Source: Halobacteriales archaeon QH_8_64_26
Lineage (GTDB): Archaea; Halobacteriota; Halobacteria; Halobacteriales; Halococcaceae
Reading direction: 5' to 3'
Length of the DNA stretch: 50,695 nucleotides
Assembly (NCBI GenBank): GCA_003021725.1
Contig: PXRA01000037.1
Coordinates: 1 to 50,695 of the forward strand
A program made the position numbers and the translations under genes. Positions within the stretch are counted from its first letter, which is position 1. The number at the start of each line of letters is the position of its first letter. The notes under the pieces were generated by a model. It saw only the letters and a program-made list of their open reading frames with translations. It did no database searches and had not been told where the DNA came from. This document shows positions 43,719 through 50,695 of the stretch, piece by piece.

Positions 43719-43922
43719 ATGACGGTCCGCGTCGGGAAGGGTGGCATCGAAGCGGTCGCGGAGGAACTAACGGACCAGTTACGCGAGCGCGGTCTCGTGA
43801 AGGTCAAGTTCCTCCGGTCGGCGCGCGGCGGGACCGACACCGAGACGCTGGCGAGCGAGTTGGCCGAGGAATCGACGGCCGAACTGATCGAGACGCGCGG
43901 GCACACCGCGACCTACCGCTGA
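43719..43922 (+). CDS. YhbY/CRM domain RNA-binding protein
   Basis: A 67-residue protein consisting of one CRM fold: MTVRVGKGGIEAVAEELTDQL, then GLVKVKFLRSARGG, the usual loop that follows the GxxG-like position, and a last strand LIETRGHTATYR. Such proteins bind rRNA or ribosome precursors. In haloarchaea it is found next to rnp4, as here, suggesting a shared RNA-processing role. Length is short but normal for single-domain archaeal forms. Confidence 0.9.
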   Translation: MTVRVGKGGIEAVAEELTDQLRERGLVKVKFLRSARGGTDTETLASELAEESTAELIETRGHTATYR

Positions 43923-43926
43923 GACG

Positions 43927-44940
43927 ATGGCCCCGCTTGCTCCTCTCTCGGTGGTCCTCCAGTCCGCGCCGACCGGGGCTTCTACGAGCGGGACGAACGC
44001 TTCCGGTGGCGGCTCGGGGACGGAAACGACAGCTTCGGAGATAGTGAACCCCGAACTCGGTTCGGTCGGTAAGTTCCTCGGGGACCTGGGTATCCCCTAC
44101 GCCGCAGCGATCGGTGCCGCGATCACCTTCGTCGTTACGTTCGTCGCGCTGTACGTTATCGGCCGCGCAGTAGTCGTTCCGCTGGTCCGTCGCGCGCTCA
44201 ACGTACGGGGGCTCGAACGAAACGCCAGGCGGCCGCTGTTGCGGCTGACACGGATCTTCGTCGCGTTCGTCGCGGTCGCGATCGCGTTCGGGTTCGCCGG
44301 CTACGGGAGTATCCTGACCTCGCTGGCGACGATCGGTGCCGCGGCGACGCTGGCGATCGGTTTCGCGCTCCAGGACGTGCTCAAGAACTTCGTCTCGGGC
44401 GTGTTCATCTACACCGATCGGCCCTTCCGGATCGGCGATTGGATCGAGTGGAACGAGGGTATCTATGCGGGCATCGTCCAGGACATCAGCTTCCGGGTAA
44501 CTCGCGTTCGGACCTTCGACAACGAGCTATTGACGGTGCCGAACTCCCAGCTCACCGAAGGCGTCATCAAGAACCCGACGGCCTACGATACGCTCCGGCT
44601 CTCGATCGGCTTCGGCATCGGCTACGAGGACGACATCGAACAGGCCGCCGAGATCCTCATCGAGGAGGCCGAACGCCACGAGGACATCCTCGACGATCCG
44701 GCTCCGGTCTTTCATATGAGCGAGGAGGCACTCGCGGATTCGTACGTCGGGCTCACCGCCCGGATTTGGATCGCCGATCCCAGCCGCGCGGATTTCCTCG
44801 GGATCCGCAGCGAGTACATCAAGAACGTGAAAGGCCGCTTCGACGAGGAGGGCATTGAGATCCCCTTCCCGCAGGTCGATCTCTCCGGCGGGATCGACGT
44901 GGGCAGCCAACAGTCAGTTCCCGGTCGCGCGGACGACTGA
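43927..44940 (+). CDS. Small-conductance mechanosensitive channel (MscS family)
   Basis: A 337-residue membrane channel that opens under membrane tension after osmotic downshock. About three helices lie at 55-80, 110-125 and 130-150, the last being pore-like with FGFAGYGSILTSLATIGAAATLAIGFALQ in two parts. The beta domain follows with FIYTDRPFRIGDWIEW and VRTFDNELLTVPNSQL, and then the mixed C-terminal domain. The N-terminus contains a low-complexity S/T/G segment before the first helix. It begins four bases after the YhbY stop, which suggests co-expression, although the link to RNA processing is probably only positional. Confidence 0.94.
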   Translation: MAPLAPLSVVLQSAPTGASTSGTNASGGGSGTETTASEIVNPELGSVGKFLGDLGIPYAAAIGAAITFVVTFVALYVIGRAVVVPLVRRALNVRGLERNARRPLLRLTRIFVAFVAVAIAFGFAGYGSILTSLATIGAAATLAIGFALQDVLKNFVSGVFIYTDRPFRIGDWIEWNEGIYAGIVQDISFRVTRVRTFDNELLTVPNSQLTEGVIKNPTAYDTLRLSIGFGIGYEDDIEQAAEILIEEAERHEDILDDPAPVFHMSEEALADSYVGLTARIWIADPSRADFLGIRSEYIKNVKGRFDEEGIEIPFPQVDLSGGIDVGSQQSVPGRADD

Positions 44941-44951
44941 CCACACGCACC

Positions 44952-45008
44952 TTTTTCCTGGCGTCCTCGCTCGCTCCTTCCGGCCGCTCGCTGCGGGGCC
45001 AGCAAAAA
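44952..45008 (+). repeat. Hairpin repeat, copy B
   Basis: Arms TTTTTCCTGGCGTCC and GGGGCCAGCAAAAA pair imperfectly around a CTCGCTCGCT-rich core. The element lies 12 bases after the MscS stop, a good place for a terminator, and matches copies A and C in arms, core and length. Confidence 0.75.
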
Positions 45009-45387
45009 TCTGTGCGACGAAGCGAAGCTTCATCGCAGCCGCGAGAGTGGTTCGAACGGCGCGGAGCGCCTTTCGTTCATCACGAGAGAGCTTCGCTCTC
45101 TCGAACGACTTCGCTCTCGCCCGCCACCAAAAACGCTCGCTCACCTTCGGCTCGCTCGCGCGGACAATGTTTGCCCGCCGACCACACAGCAATATACCGT
45201 GCCTGTTGCTCCGATACAACTACTGTTTTAGTGACCACCAGCTCGGGCGGGAGTCCACGAGACTACTGCATCCGGAGCGAACAACGTGAGCGAGCGGTTC
45301 CCTGTGACCGAATTAGCAGGGGGCGCGAACGAGGGAGCGACCTTTTTTAACCCGAGGTCGCTCGCGTTCGTTCCCTTCGGTCAGGAC
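45009..45387. other. Low-complexity noncoding stretch
   Basis: No gene is supported. The first 170 bases are dense in GCTCGC/GAGCGA-like words and short palindromes (GAGAGAGCTTCGCTCTCTC near 45084-45102). An AT-rich part at 45185-45240 and CTTTTTTAACCC at about 45343 could be an old promoter for the damaged gene that follows. Confidence 0.5.
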
Positions 45388-45598
45388 ATGACCATGAACG
45401 TCACCTACGAGTGCCCCTACTGCGGGGTGATCCACAGCGTCGAGCGCGACGCCTACCTCGACGATAAGTCGGTGATCAAATACCCCGCGGAAGTGGGAGT
45501 ACGCCGATCCCTCGCCGGTCGGGGGCTACGAGGACGCTGACGGTATCGCCATCCCCTGTGTTACCGACGACGAGGAGGGCCGTGAGGTCGACGTCTAG
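45388..45598 (+). pseudogene. Damaged copy of the Cys-rich gene at 17866
   Basis: The copy starts MTMNVTYECPYCGVIHSVER and follows the intact gene almost base for base. After codons for DDKSVIKYP two bases are missing (CCCCTGCGG became CCCGCGG), so reading shifts and stops at 45540. In the restored frame it goes on with EWEYADPSPVGGYEDADGIA and CVTDDEEG. Then 45 bases are absent, removing the second Cys pair and the aromatic strand, and it ends REVDV and a stop. The intact sequence shows GGC at both sides of the lost segment, so slippage between short repeats is likely. It lies between hairpin copies B and C. Confidence 0.88.
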
Positions 45599-45702
45599 TG
45601 GCGGGTGGACTGATGTGCAGCCGGCGGAAGCGGGGCGGTTGCGGACAAGTACGCCCCGCGCGAGCGAACGCCGGAGGCGTGAGCGAGCGTTTTTAGTCGA
45701 GG

Positions 45703-45752
45703 TTTTTGCCGAGCCCGCAGCGAGCGAAGCGAGCGAGGACCTCGGCAAAAAA
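45703..45752 (-). repeat. Hairpin repeat, copy C
   Basis: TTTTTGCCGAGCCC and GAGGACCTCGGCAAAAA pair with a core of GCGAGCGAAGCGAGC. On the opposite strand it reads as copies A and B do. It sits seven bases beyond the rtcB stop on the convergent side and could end transcripts from both directions. Confidence 0.75.
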
Positions 45753-45759
45753 GCCGGTG

Positions 45760-47217
45760 TTACCCTTTGATGTTACACACCGGGAACGTCCGAGCGACCG
45801 GATCGCCGATACCCAGCGCTTCCGAGACCCGCACGACCTCATCGACGTCCTTGTAGACGTCGGGCGCTTCCTCGGCGATGGTCGCCCCGCTCTGGGCTTT
45901 CACGTACACCTGCTGGCCTTCGAGATCGTCCTGGACGTCCTCGCCCCAGAAGTCCTGTTTGGCCTGGGTACGGCTCATCGTCCGGCCGGCACCGTGGGCC
46001 GTCGAGCCGAAGGTCTGCTCCAAGGAATCCTCACCGCCTCGGAGGACGTAGCTGCCCGCACCCATACTTCCAGGAATGATGACCGGCTGGCCGACCTCGC
46101 GGTAGGCGTCCGGTACTTCGGGCCGGCCGGCCGGAAAGGCCCTCGTCGCACCCTTGCGGTGGACGTAGAGCTCCCGATCCTCGCCGTCGATGTCGTGAGT
46201 CTCTTTCTTCGCGATGTTGTGGGCGACGTCGTAGAGCAACTCCATCCCGAGATCCCCCCAGTCGGTGTCGAAGACCTCCTCGAAGGCCTGGCGAGTGCGA
46301 TGGGTGATGAGCTGGCGGTTCACCCACGCGAAGTTGATCGCCGCGCCCATCGCCCGGTAGTACTCTTCGGCGAGGTCACTACCCGCTGGGGCTGCCGCTA
46401 AGTCCTTGTCCGGCAGCTCGTCGAGCAAGTCGGGATGGGTCTCCTCGATCCGGCGGACGTAGTCCGTACAGACCTGGTGGCCAAGGCCCCGCGAGCCACA
46501 GTGAATCAGGACGACGATATCCTCCTCGCTGAGACCGTAGGCATCCGCGACCTCGGCGCGGAAGACGTCGGTGACGCGCTGGACCTCGAGGAAGTGATTG
46601 CCCGACCCGAGACTTCCTAACTGGTCTTTCCCGCGGTCTTTGGCGTTCCCCGAGACGGCATCGGCGTCGGCTTCCTCTCGTCGGCCCTCGTCCTCGCAGT
46701 GAGCGAGGTCCTCGGCGGTGGCGTAGCCCGCTTCCCGTGCCCAGTCGACCCCGCGTTCGAGCACCGCTTCGACGGTTCCGACGTCGGTTTCGAGAACCCC
46801 ACCGCCGCCCAACCCCAAAGGGATCGCTTCGAACAGCTCCTCTACTAGCTCGCGCTCTTTGCCCTCGACATCCCCATAGGTGAGGTTCGTCCGCACCATT
46901 CGTACGCCGCAATTGATGTCGAAACCAACCGCTCCGGGCGAGATACAGCCGCTCTCGGCGTCGATACCGGCGACCCCGCCCACCGGAAAGCCGTAGCCCT
47001 GGTGGCCATCCGGCATGCAGAGCGCTTGTTTCTGCACGCCGGGCAGTTGCGTGGCGTTCGTGAGCTGCTGGAGGGTGCGATCGTCGGCGATCTCTTCGAG
47101 TAGCGCCTCGCTCGCGAGCACCCGTGCGGGTGCGCCCATCTCGCCTTCCTGGGGGATCTCCCAGACGTGCTCGCGGACCTTCTGCATGGTGATGCCATCC
47201 GCGTCGTAGGTGGTCAT
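45760..47217 (-). CDS. rtcB: RNA-splicing ligase RtcB
   Basis: A 485-residue GTP- and Mn-dependent RNA ligase that joins tRNA halves after intron removal in archaea. Marks are MPDGHQGYGFPVGG (metal His), GFDINCGVRM (metal Cys), GSGNHFLEVQ, IHCGSRGLGHQ, and STAHGAGRTMSR with the His that carries GMP. It ends ARTFPVCNIKG, as family members do. There is no intein, and all catalytic residues are present. A GAGGT ribosome site precedes the ATG. Its activator archease is encoded at 49278-49751 on the same strand, separated by two other genes. Confidence 0.97.
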   Translation of the reverse strand: MTTYDADGITMQKVREHVWEIPQEGEMGAPARVLASEALLEEIADDRTLQQLTNATQLPGVQKQALCMPDGHQGYGFPVGGVAGIDAESGCISPGAVGFDINCGVRMVRTNLTYGDVEGKERELVEELFEAIPLGLGGGGVLETDVGTVEAVLERGVDWAREAGYATAEDLAHCEDEGRREEADADAVSGNAKDRGKDQLGSLGSGNHFLEVQRVTDVFRAEVADAYGLSEEDIVVLIHCGSRGLGHQVCTDYVRRIEETHPDLLDELPDKDLAAAPAGSDLAEEYYRAMGAAINFAWVNRQLITHRTRQAFEEVFDTDWGDLGMELLYDVAHNIAKKETHDIDGEDRELYVHRKGATRAFPAGRPEVPDAYREVGQPVIIPGSMGAGSYVLRGGEDSLEQTFGSTAHGAGRTMSRTQAKQDFWGEDVQDDLEGQQVYVKAQSGATIAEEAPDVYKDVDEVVRVSEALGIGDPVARTFPVCNIKG

Positions 47218-47341
47218 ACCTCAACTGCGAGAGCGACGGCGGAATAGGTTTCGTCCGCACCGGCCGAGGCTACGAGGAGAGCCAAGAGTCGAAGCCAACC
47301 ATAGAGGAAGATCGCGGTTACAGCCGTACTCAGCCGTGTAA

Positions 47342-47959
47342 TCACAGCAGCGTTGGATCGACGTTTCGGCTCGCGAGCACGAGGCTCCCGAGCAACAGGA
47401 GCACGGCCATCGGAAGCAAGACATCGAAGGCCGTCAGCAGGAGGCCACTCGCTTGGACACCGAAGAGCAACAGGATCACCGGCCCACAACAGGCCGTCCC
47501 CGAGAGCAGCGCCGGAATCGCCGCGAGCGCGCCCGTCGCGCTATCGACCCCACAGGCCGCCGGCTGGGTCCAGGCGAGATAGAACAAAGCGAGGTTGAGC
47601 CCGACCAGGGCCGCGAGCCCGACTCCCAAGAGGGTATCGAGCGGCGAGAACAGAAGGGAAACGGCGGCGAGGTCGATCCGGGCGATCGACTCGAAGCTAA
47701 ACGAGCCCGTCCGGCGAAGCGCGAGCGAAAGGTCCTCGACGACGAGCAGCCCGACCTCGCCGTCGCCGGGAACGAGGCGGCCGATCGCGACCAGGTAGAG
47801 AAGGAGGTAGGCTACGGACACGCCGGCGAAAACCGCCGTTGCGTCCCGTCGTCGAAACAGGCCGGCGACGGTTCCTCGTGTATGTCTTACCGCCCGGGCG
47901 GCTCGCGAGACGGGCGTGAACGTCACCTCCGAGTCGCGTCGGGATCGAGGGTCGGTCAT
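47342..47959 (-). CDS. Membrane protein with MerT-like CCGP motif
   Basis: A 205-residue membrane protein with about four helices. After a cytoplasmic N-terminus (1-42) come helices at about 43-62 and 105-130. The sequence SGTACCGPVILLLFGVQASG then puts two adjacent cysteines and Gly-Pro at the head of a helix, followed by LLPMAVLLLLGSLVLA. The CC-GP then helix, G, L..P order resembles MerT TM1 of mercury transporters and the CCGP sites of the 20-kb membrane proteins in this window. It begins seven bases downstream of the DUF3179 gene on the same strand, so the two should act together. Function is unproven; a thiol-metal role is inferred. Confidence 0.72.
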   Translation of the reverse strand: MTDPRSRRDSEVTFTPVSRAARAVRHTRGTVAGLFRRRDATAVFAGVSVAYLLLYLVAIGRLVPGDGEVGLLVVEDLSLALRRTGSFSFESIARIDLAAVSLLFSPLDTLLGVGLAALVGLNLALFYLAWTQPAACGVDSATGALAAIPALLSGTACCGPVILLLFGVQASGLLLTAFDVLLPMAVLLLLGSLVLASRNVDPTLL

Positions 47960-47965
47960 GGATGG

Positions 47966-49153
47966 TCACTCGGCGACCGCGGTGTTCGGGTAGAAGCCGG
48001 CCCACGCGAACCACATCGCGTCGTACCCCATCACCGCTTCGAGCGGGAGGGCGTCTGGCGCGTAGCTTCCGCCGTCCGGGCCGATGACCGTTCCCTTGCG
48101 GTACTCGAAAGCGAGGCCCTCGGGATTGCGATGGACGCTCGCGGCGTCGAGCGTTGGGTCGTAGACGGCCAGGAGGCGCGTTCCGGCCTCGGCCGTATCG
48201 GCTCCGCCGGTGTCGGTTCCATTCGTGGCGTCGCTCGCCGACGTGGTGCCTTCGAGGAGTCCGCGCTGCCGGAGTGCAGGCTCGGGGAAGGCGATCGCCC
48301 CGTCGGTCGTCCGCGCCCCGAGAACCACGCTCTTGGGGTGATAGCGGTCGTCCTCGTGTAACGGGGCGAAGAGGGTCCCTCGGTCGGCGTAGTAGCCATC
48401 CGGTGGACCATACGAGCCGTAGGGATCGCCGCCGTAATCCCGGACGTACCCTGTATCCTCGGTCAGCACGAGCGTCTCGGGGTAGGCCTCGCGCCACCCC
48501 TTCCAGGTGCTCCAGGCGAGCGGGACCTCCCGAAGGGCCTCGCCGAGAAGGGGCCCCGAGATCGCGGTCGCGAGCATCTGGGGCCACCGGCTGTCGGTCG
48601 CGCGGTCGTACATGAGGAGATTGGAGTTCAGGAGCTTCCCCGAGACGCCGAAGGTCGTCTCGCCGCGCTCGAAGCCCATTGTAGTGCCCGTTAGCGGGCA
48701 ATACGTGATACTTACCGGGGTGCCCCCGAGCGTGTCGTTCACGATCTCGTGCCAGACGAGAACGTACTGCGGGTAGGCTTTGATCGCACCGTCATGAACG
48801 ACGCCGAAGACGAGCGACTCGGGGTCGAGCGTCTCGGGGGCCTCGCTCACGGGGACGAAGGTCGGCTCGTCGATCGCGGGGATGCCGTCCTTGCCGGGGC
48901 CACCTGATAGAACCCGCTCGCGAAGGAAGGCCGGCTCGAAGGGGACGTAGGGCTGGCGGTCGGCCAGCGGCGGTCCGGATCCGTCCGTCGCGCCGGCGGT
49001 CGAGGCGGCCGTCGATCGATCGGTCGCGTCGCTTCCCGAGGGCTCGACCCGCCCGGCCGACCGCGAATCGCTGGACGACCTTGATAATCCGGCACAGCCC
49101 GTGAGCGCGGTGAGGGTACCGACGGCGAAAGCGCGCCGTGAGAAAGGTGGCAT
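47966..49153 (-). CDS. DUF3179 exported lipoprotein
   Basis: About 395 residues from the ATG at 49153 (MPPFSRRAFAVG). SRRAF is a twin-arginine motif and LTGCAG holds a lipobox Cys, so it is exported and lipid-anchored. The DUF3179 domain shows KDGIPAIDEPTFVPV, YPQYVLVWHEIVND, SITYCPLTGTTMGF and GVSGKLLNSNLLMYDR, with the single Cys in YCPLTGT conserved. The domain's biochemical role is not known to me. A short Ser/Thr-rich linker follows the lipobox. It is co-transcribed with the CCGP membrane protein. The two break up the rtcB-archease order. Confidence 0.87.
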   Translation of the reverse strand: MPPFSRRAFAVGTLTALTGCAGLSRSSSDSRSAGRVEPSGSDATDRSTAASTAGATDGSGPPLADRQPYVPFEPAFLRERVLSGGPGKDGIPAIDEPTFVPVSEAPETLDPESLVFGVVHDGAIKAYPQYVLVWHEIVNDTLGGTPVSITYCPLTGTTMGFERGETTFGVSGKLLNSNLLMYDRATDSRWPQMLATAISGPLLGEALREVPLAWSTWKGWREAYPETLVLTEDTGYVRDYGGDPYGSYGPPDGYYADRGTLFAPLHEDDRYHPKSVVLGARTTDGAIAFPEPALRQRGLLEGTTSASDATNGTDTGGADTAEAGTRLLAVYDPTLDAASVHRNPEGLAFEYRKGTVIGPDGGSYAPDALPLEAVMGYDAMWFAWAGFYPNTAVAE

Positions 49154-49277
49154 ACCACTCCCTACCACGGCGAGCGATATAGCGGTACTGCGGCCGTGCG
49201 CCGCCCGCGCCGAGTCGCCGATTGCCGAATCGTCGTCGGTCGGCCGGAAACGATCGTGATCGTCGTCGCTGTCGGAG

Positions 49278-49751
49278 CTATCGACGGTCGCTGGGAGATA
49301 TGAGGAGCGCCAACACGTCGAAGACGACGTACGCGCGCCGTCCCTCGACAGTTTCTTCGATAGCCATCTCCGAGTAGGTGACCGCCTTCACCTCGCGGGC
49401 GTCGATCACCCCCAGGGGAACGCCCCGCGCGCTCGCGTCGAGGTGCCAGGCGTCGGCCTCGGGGTCATCGGTTCTCGACTCTTCGATGGAGGCCTCGTTG
49501 TCGACCGGGAGCACGGCCCGGACGTCGCGCTCGTAGATGAGGGCCGCGAGGTAATCGTACAGCAGAGCCTCCTGGCTCTCGGCGGCGACCGCGAGCGAGA
49601 ACCGATCGCTATCACAGTCATCGGGGTCGGGAACGTCCGCACAGGTCGCGGCGGCCAGTCCATCGGCGACGCTTGCGAAGACCTCCGCCAAGCTATCGCC
49701 ACTGGCGGCGACGGCGATGTCGGCGGTGTGGTCCCGTAGTTCGAAGGACAT
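49278..49751 (-). CDS. Archease, activator of RtcB
   Basis: A 157-residue protein of the archease family, which speeds guanylylation of RtcB and lets it turn over. It starts MSFELRDHTADIAVAASGDS, the family's acidic and His metal-binding start, then EALLYDYLAALIYERDV. The late strands GVIDAREVKAVTYSEMAIEE and YVVFDVLAL are in place. The start is the ATG at 49751; upstream in frame lies sequence of a broken neighbour. It lies on the same strand as rtcB (45760), about 2 kb upstream, and the two proteins should work as one tRNA-splicing unit. Confidence 0.95.
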   Translation of the reverse strand: MSFELRDHTADIAVAASGDSLAEVFASVADGLAAATCADVPDPDDCDSDRFSLAVAAESQEALLYDYLAALIYERDVRAVLPVDNEASIEESRTDDPEADAWHLDASARGVPLGVIDAREVKAVTYSEMAIEETVEGRRAYVVFDVLALLISPSDRR

Positions 49752-49958
49752 ACCACCGGTCCGACGCCGGCCAGCGAGTAGTTGTCGCTCGCGGGACCGC
49801 CTCTCCGTGGAGCAAAGCGGTATGGAGAGCCCCTCGGGGTCGGAGGGTTCTCGCGAGCGGAGCGAGGGGCGAGAGGAAGGGGGAAGCACAGCCGTTCTTC
49901 GTCGCCTCGCCTTCTCGCGCGATGCTTCCGGAGCCGCCGGAATAGCAGAATCGGCACC

Positions 49959-50359
49959 TCAGTTCCCGGGCAACCACGTCTCCGGCGGGCGAATCCAGAC
50001 AAACCAGCGGGCGCGTCGGCACGTTCCCGCAGCGCGCCAGTACTGATCCGGCCGGTCGATTCGCCATCGGTCGAGTGGTGTTCCTCGTAGCGGACCAGGT
50101 GCCACTCGCCGGCGATCGTTCGGTGCTCGATGTCGCCGATCGCGATCGTGAGCTCGGAATCGTTGCCGTGGCCCTCGCACGATCCTGTGAGGACGGCCTC
50201 TCGATCGCTGATGGGTCCGTCCGGCGAGATCGGTTCGAACTCCCGGGCCAAGGCCTCGCTAAGGGGTGTCAGGTCGTCGGTCTCGCCGCGAAGCCACGCT
50301 TCGATGACCTCGTGTAATCGTCGAACCTCCTGCTCGGATCGATCACGCTGAGCGCTCAA
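49959..50359 (-). pseudogene. NTF2/DUF4440-like gene with a frameshift
   Basis: A TTG at 50359 begins SAQRDRSEQEVRRLHEVIEA, then FEPISPDGPISDREAVL, then IGDIEHRTIAGEWHLVRYEE, a SnoaL/DUF4440-type fold. After STGALRERADAP the frame loses family likeness and would run on into the archease region. One base over, WFVWIRPPETWLPGN and a stop at 49959 supply exactly the end that this family has. A single base missing near 50005 therefore splits the gene. The original product would be about 130 residues. A sequence error is an alternative. The TTG start overlaps the TGA of the gene before it, indicating coupling. Confidence 0.72.
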
Positions 50360-50535
50360 TCCAGGTTCGAGATCGCCTCGTCGATATCGAAGTCCTCGGT
50401 AGTCTCGGAACCTTCTTCGCCTCGGTCGACTTCTTCCCCTTCCCCGTTCTCGTCGATCCCCACGTCCGGCCCTTCTTTTTCTGTGAACTCCGTGTGAACA
50501 TCCCAGGGCACGCTACCGCTCCCCCAGTGGGGCAT
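50356..50535 (-). CDS. Very acidic 59-residue protein
   Basis: The frame starts at the ATG at 50535 (MPHWGSGSVPWDVHTEF) and ends 50358-50356. The first part is aromatic and His-containing; the rest is highly acidic (GEGEEVDRGEEGSET) and ends DFDIDEAISNLD, which may form a short helix. Codon bias is good. It lies directly before the NTF2-like gene, and their stop and start overlap (TTGA). I do not recognise it. Disorder with a short binding helix is likely; no function can be given. Confidence 0.6.
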   Translation of the reverse strand: MPHWGSGSVPWDVHTEFTEKEGPDVGIDENGEGEEVDRGEEGSETTEDFDIDEAISNLD

Positions 50536-50695
50536 GTTTCGCGTCTCGGTCCGTCTCGACTCTCGGGGACGATTTTGGGATCATAGCTCTCGGTCCGGTC
50601 GGAGGACACAATAGTGAACGTGCCAGATTATACCCATCGGTCGGGTGCTCGCGTCGAGAGGAATGCTTCGCTGTCCCCGTTCGTGGGGCGGAGAC

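Noticed and set aside
45706-46401. 231-codon frame on the plus strand
   Set aside because: It lies antisense to rtcB and is a mirror of its GC-rich codons.
1-50695. CRISPR array or replication origin
   Set aside because: No regularly spaced direct repeats and no cluster of ORB-like repeats beside an orc1/cdc6 gene were seen.

Overview
The window is chromosomal DNA from a halophilic archaeon (class Halobacteria). The coding DNA is GC-rich with strong G/C third positions, and the proteins are very acidic. Exported proteins carry twin-arginine signals and lipoboxes. The gene set is archaeal: RFC large subunit, RNase P protein 4, an Lrp regulator, DGGGP synthase, RtcB with archease, an SRP 7S RNA, and several families I know only from haloarchaea. 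Many genes look leaderless, with a TATA-like box about 26-30 nt before the start codon. No species can be named from the sequence alone.

Layout. 1-630: the cut-off end of an insertion sequence and an AT-rich membrane-protein gene. 743-4339: aminotransferase, Lrp regulator, acetyltransferase, a small protein, and a decayed UPF0175/PIN toxin-antitoxin pair. 4415-5980: rfcL. 6784-9972: a four-gene polar amino-acid ABC importer. 10.1-12.5 kb: an AT-rich island holding an orphan HsdR-N-type nuclease-like gene beside tRNA-Arg(UCG). 12.5-15.9 kb: lipid prenyltransferase, degenerate KaiC-like protein, CoA-binding protein and small haloarchaeal proteins. About 16.06-16.38 kb: SRP RNA. 16.7-18.1 kb: a hydrolase and a small Cys-rich protein.

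18.2-29.8 kb is the most interesting region. It holds two pairs of paralogous polytopic membrane proteins, a P19/Tp34-like metal-binding lipoprotein, a secreted TAT protein, a DyP-peroxidase-like TAT protein, a two-winged-helix regulator overlapping a His-rich membrane protein, and an anchored beta-propeller. Five of these exported proteins have a predicted signal-peptidase site followed directly by histidine (AxA|H), a feature of copper proteins such as CopC. Two carry a vicinal-cysteine CCGP motif that recalls MerT. I infer an uncharacterised copper or iron handling system at the cell surface.

30-37 kb: an aIF2B-like protein, zinc ribbon, epimerase, decayed cupin, secreted PPC/dockerin protein, FAD oxidase, SDR and photolyase. 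38-41 kb: 3-hydroxyacyl-CoA dehydrogenase between two broken genes. 41-45 kb: two glycosyltransferases, then an rnp4-YhbY-MscS run. 45-50.5 kb: a decayed copy of the 18-kb Cys-rich gene between two hairpin repeats, rtcB, a CCGP membrane protein with a DUF3179 lipoprotein, archease (the RtcB activator), and a frameshifted NTF2-like gene with a 59-codon partner.

Six genes are broken by stops or frameshifts, which is many for 50 kb. A 50-60 bp hairpin repeat with T/A-tract ends occurs three times.
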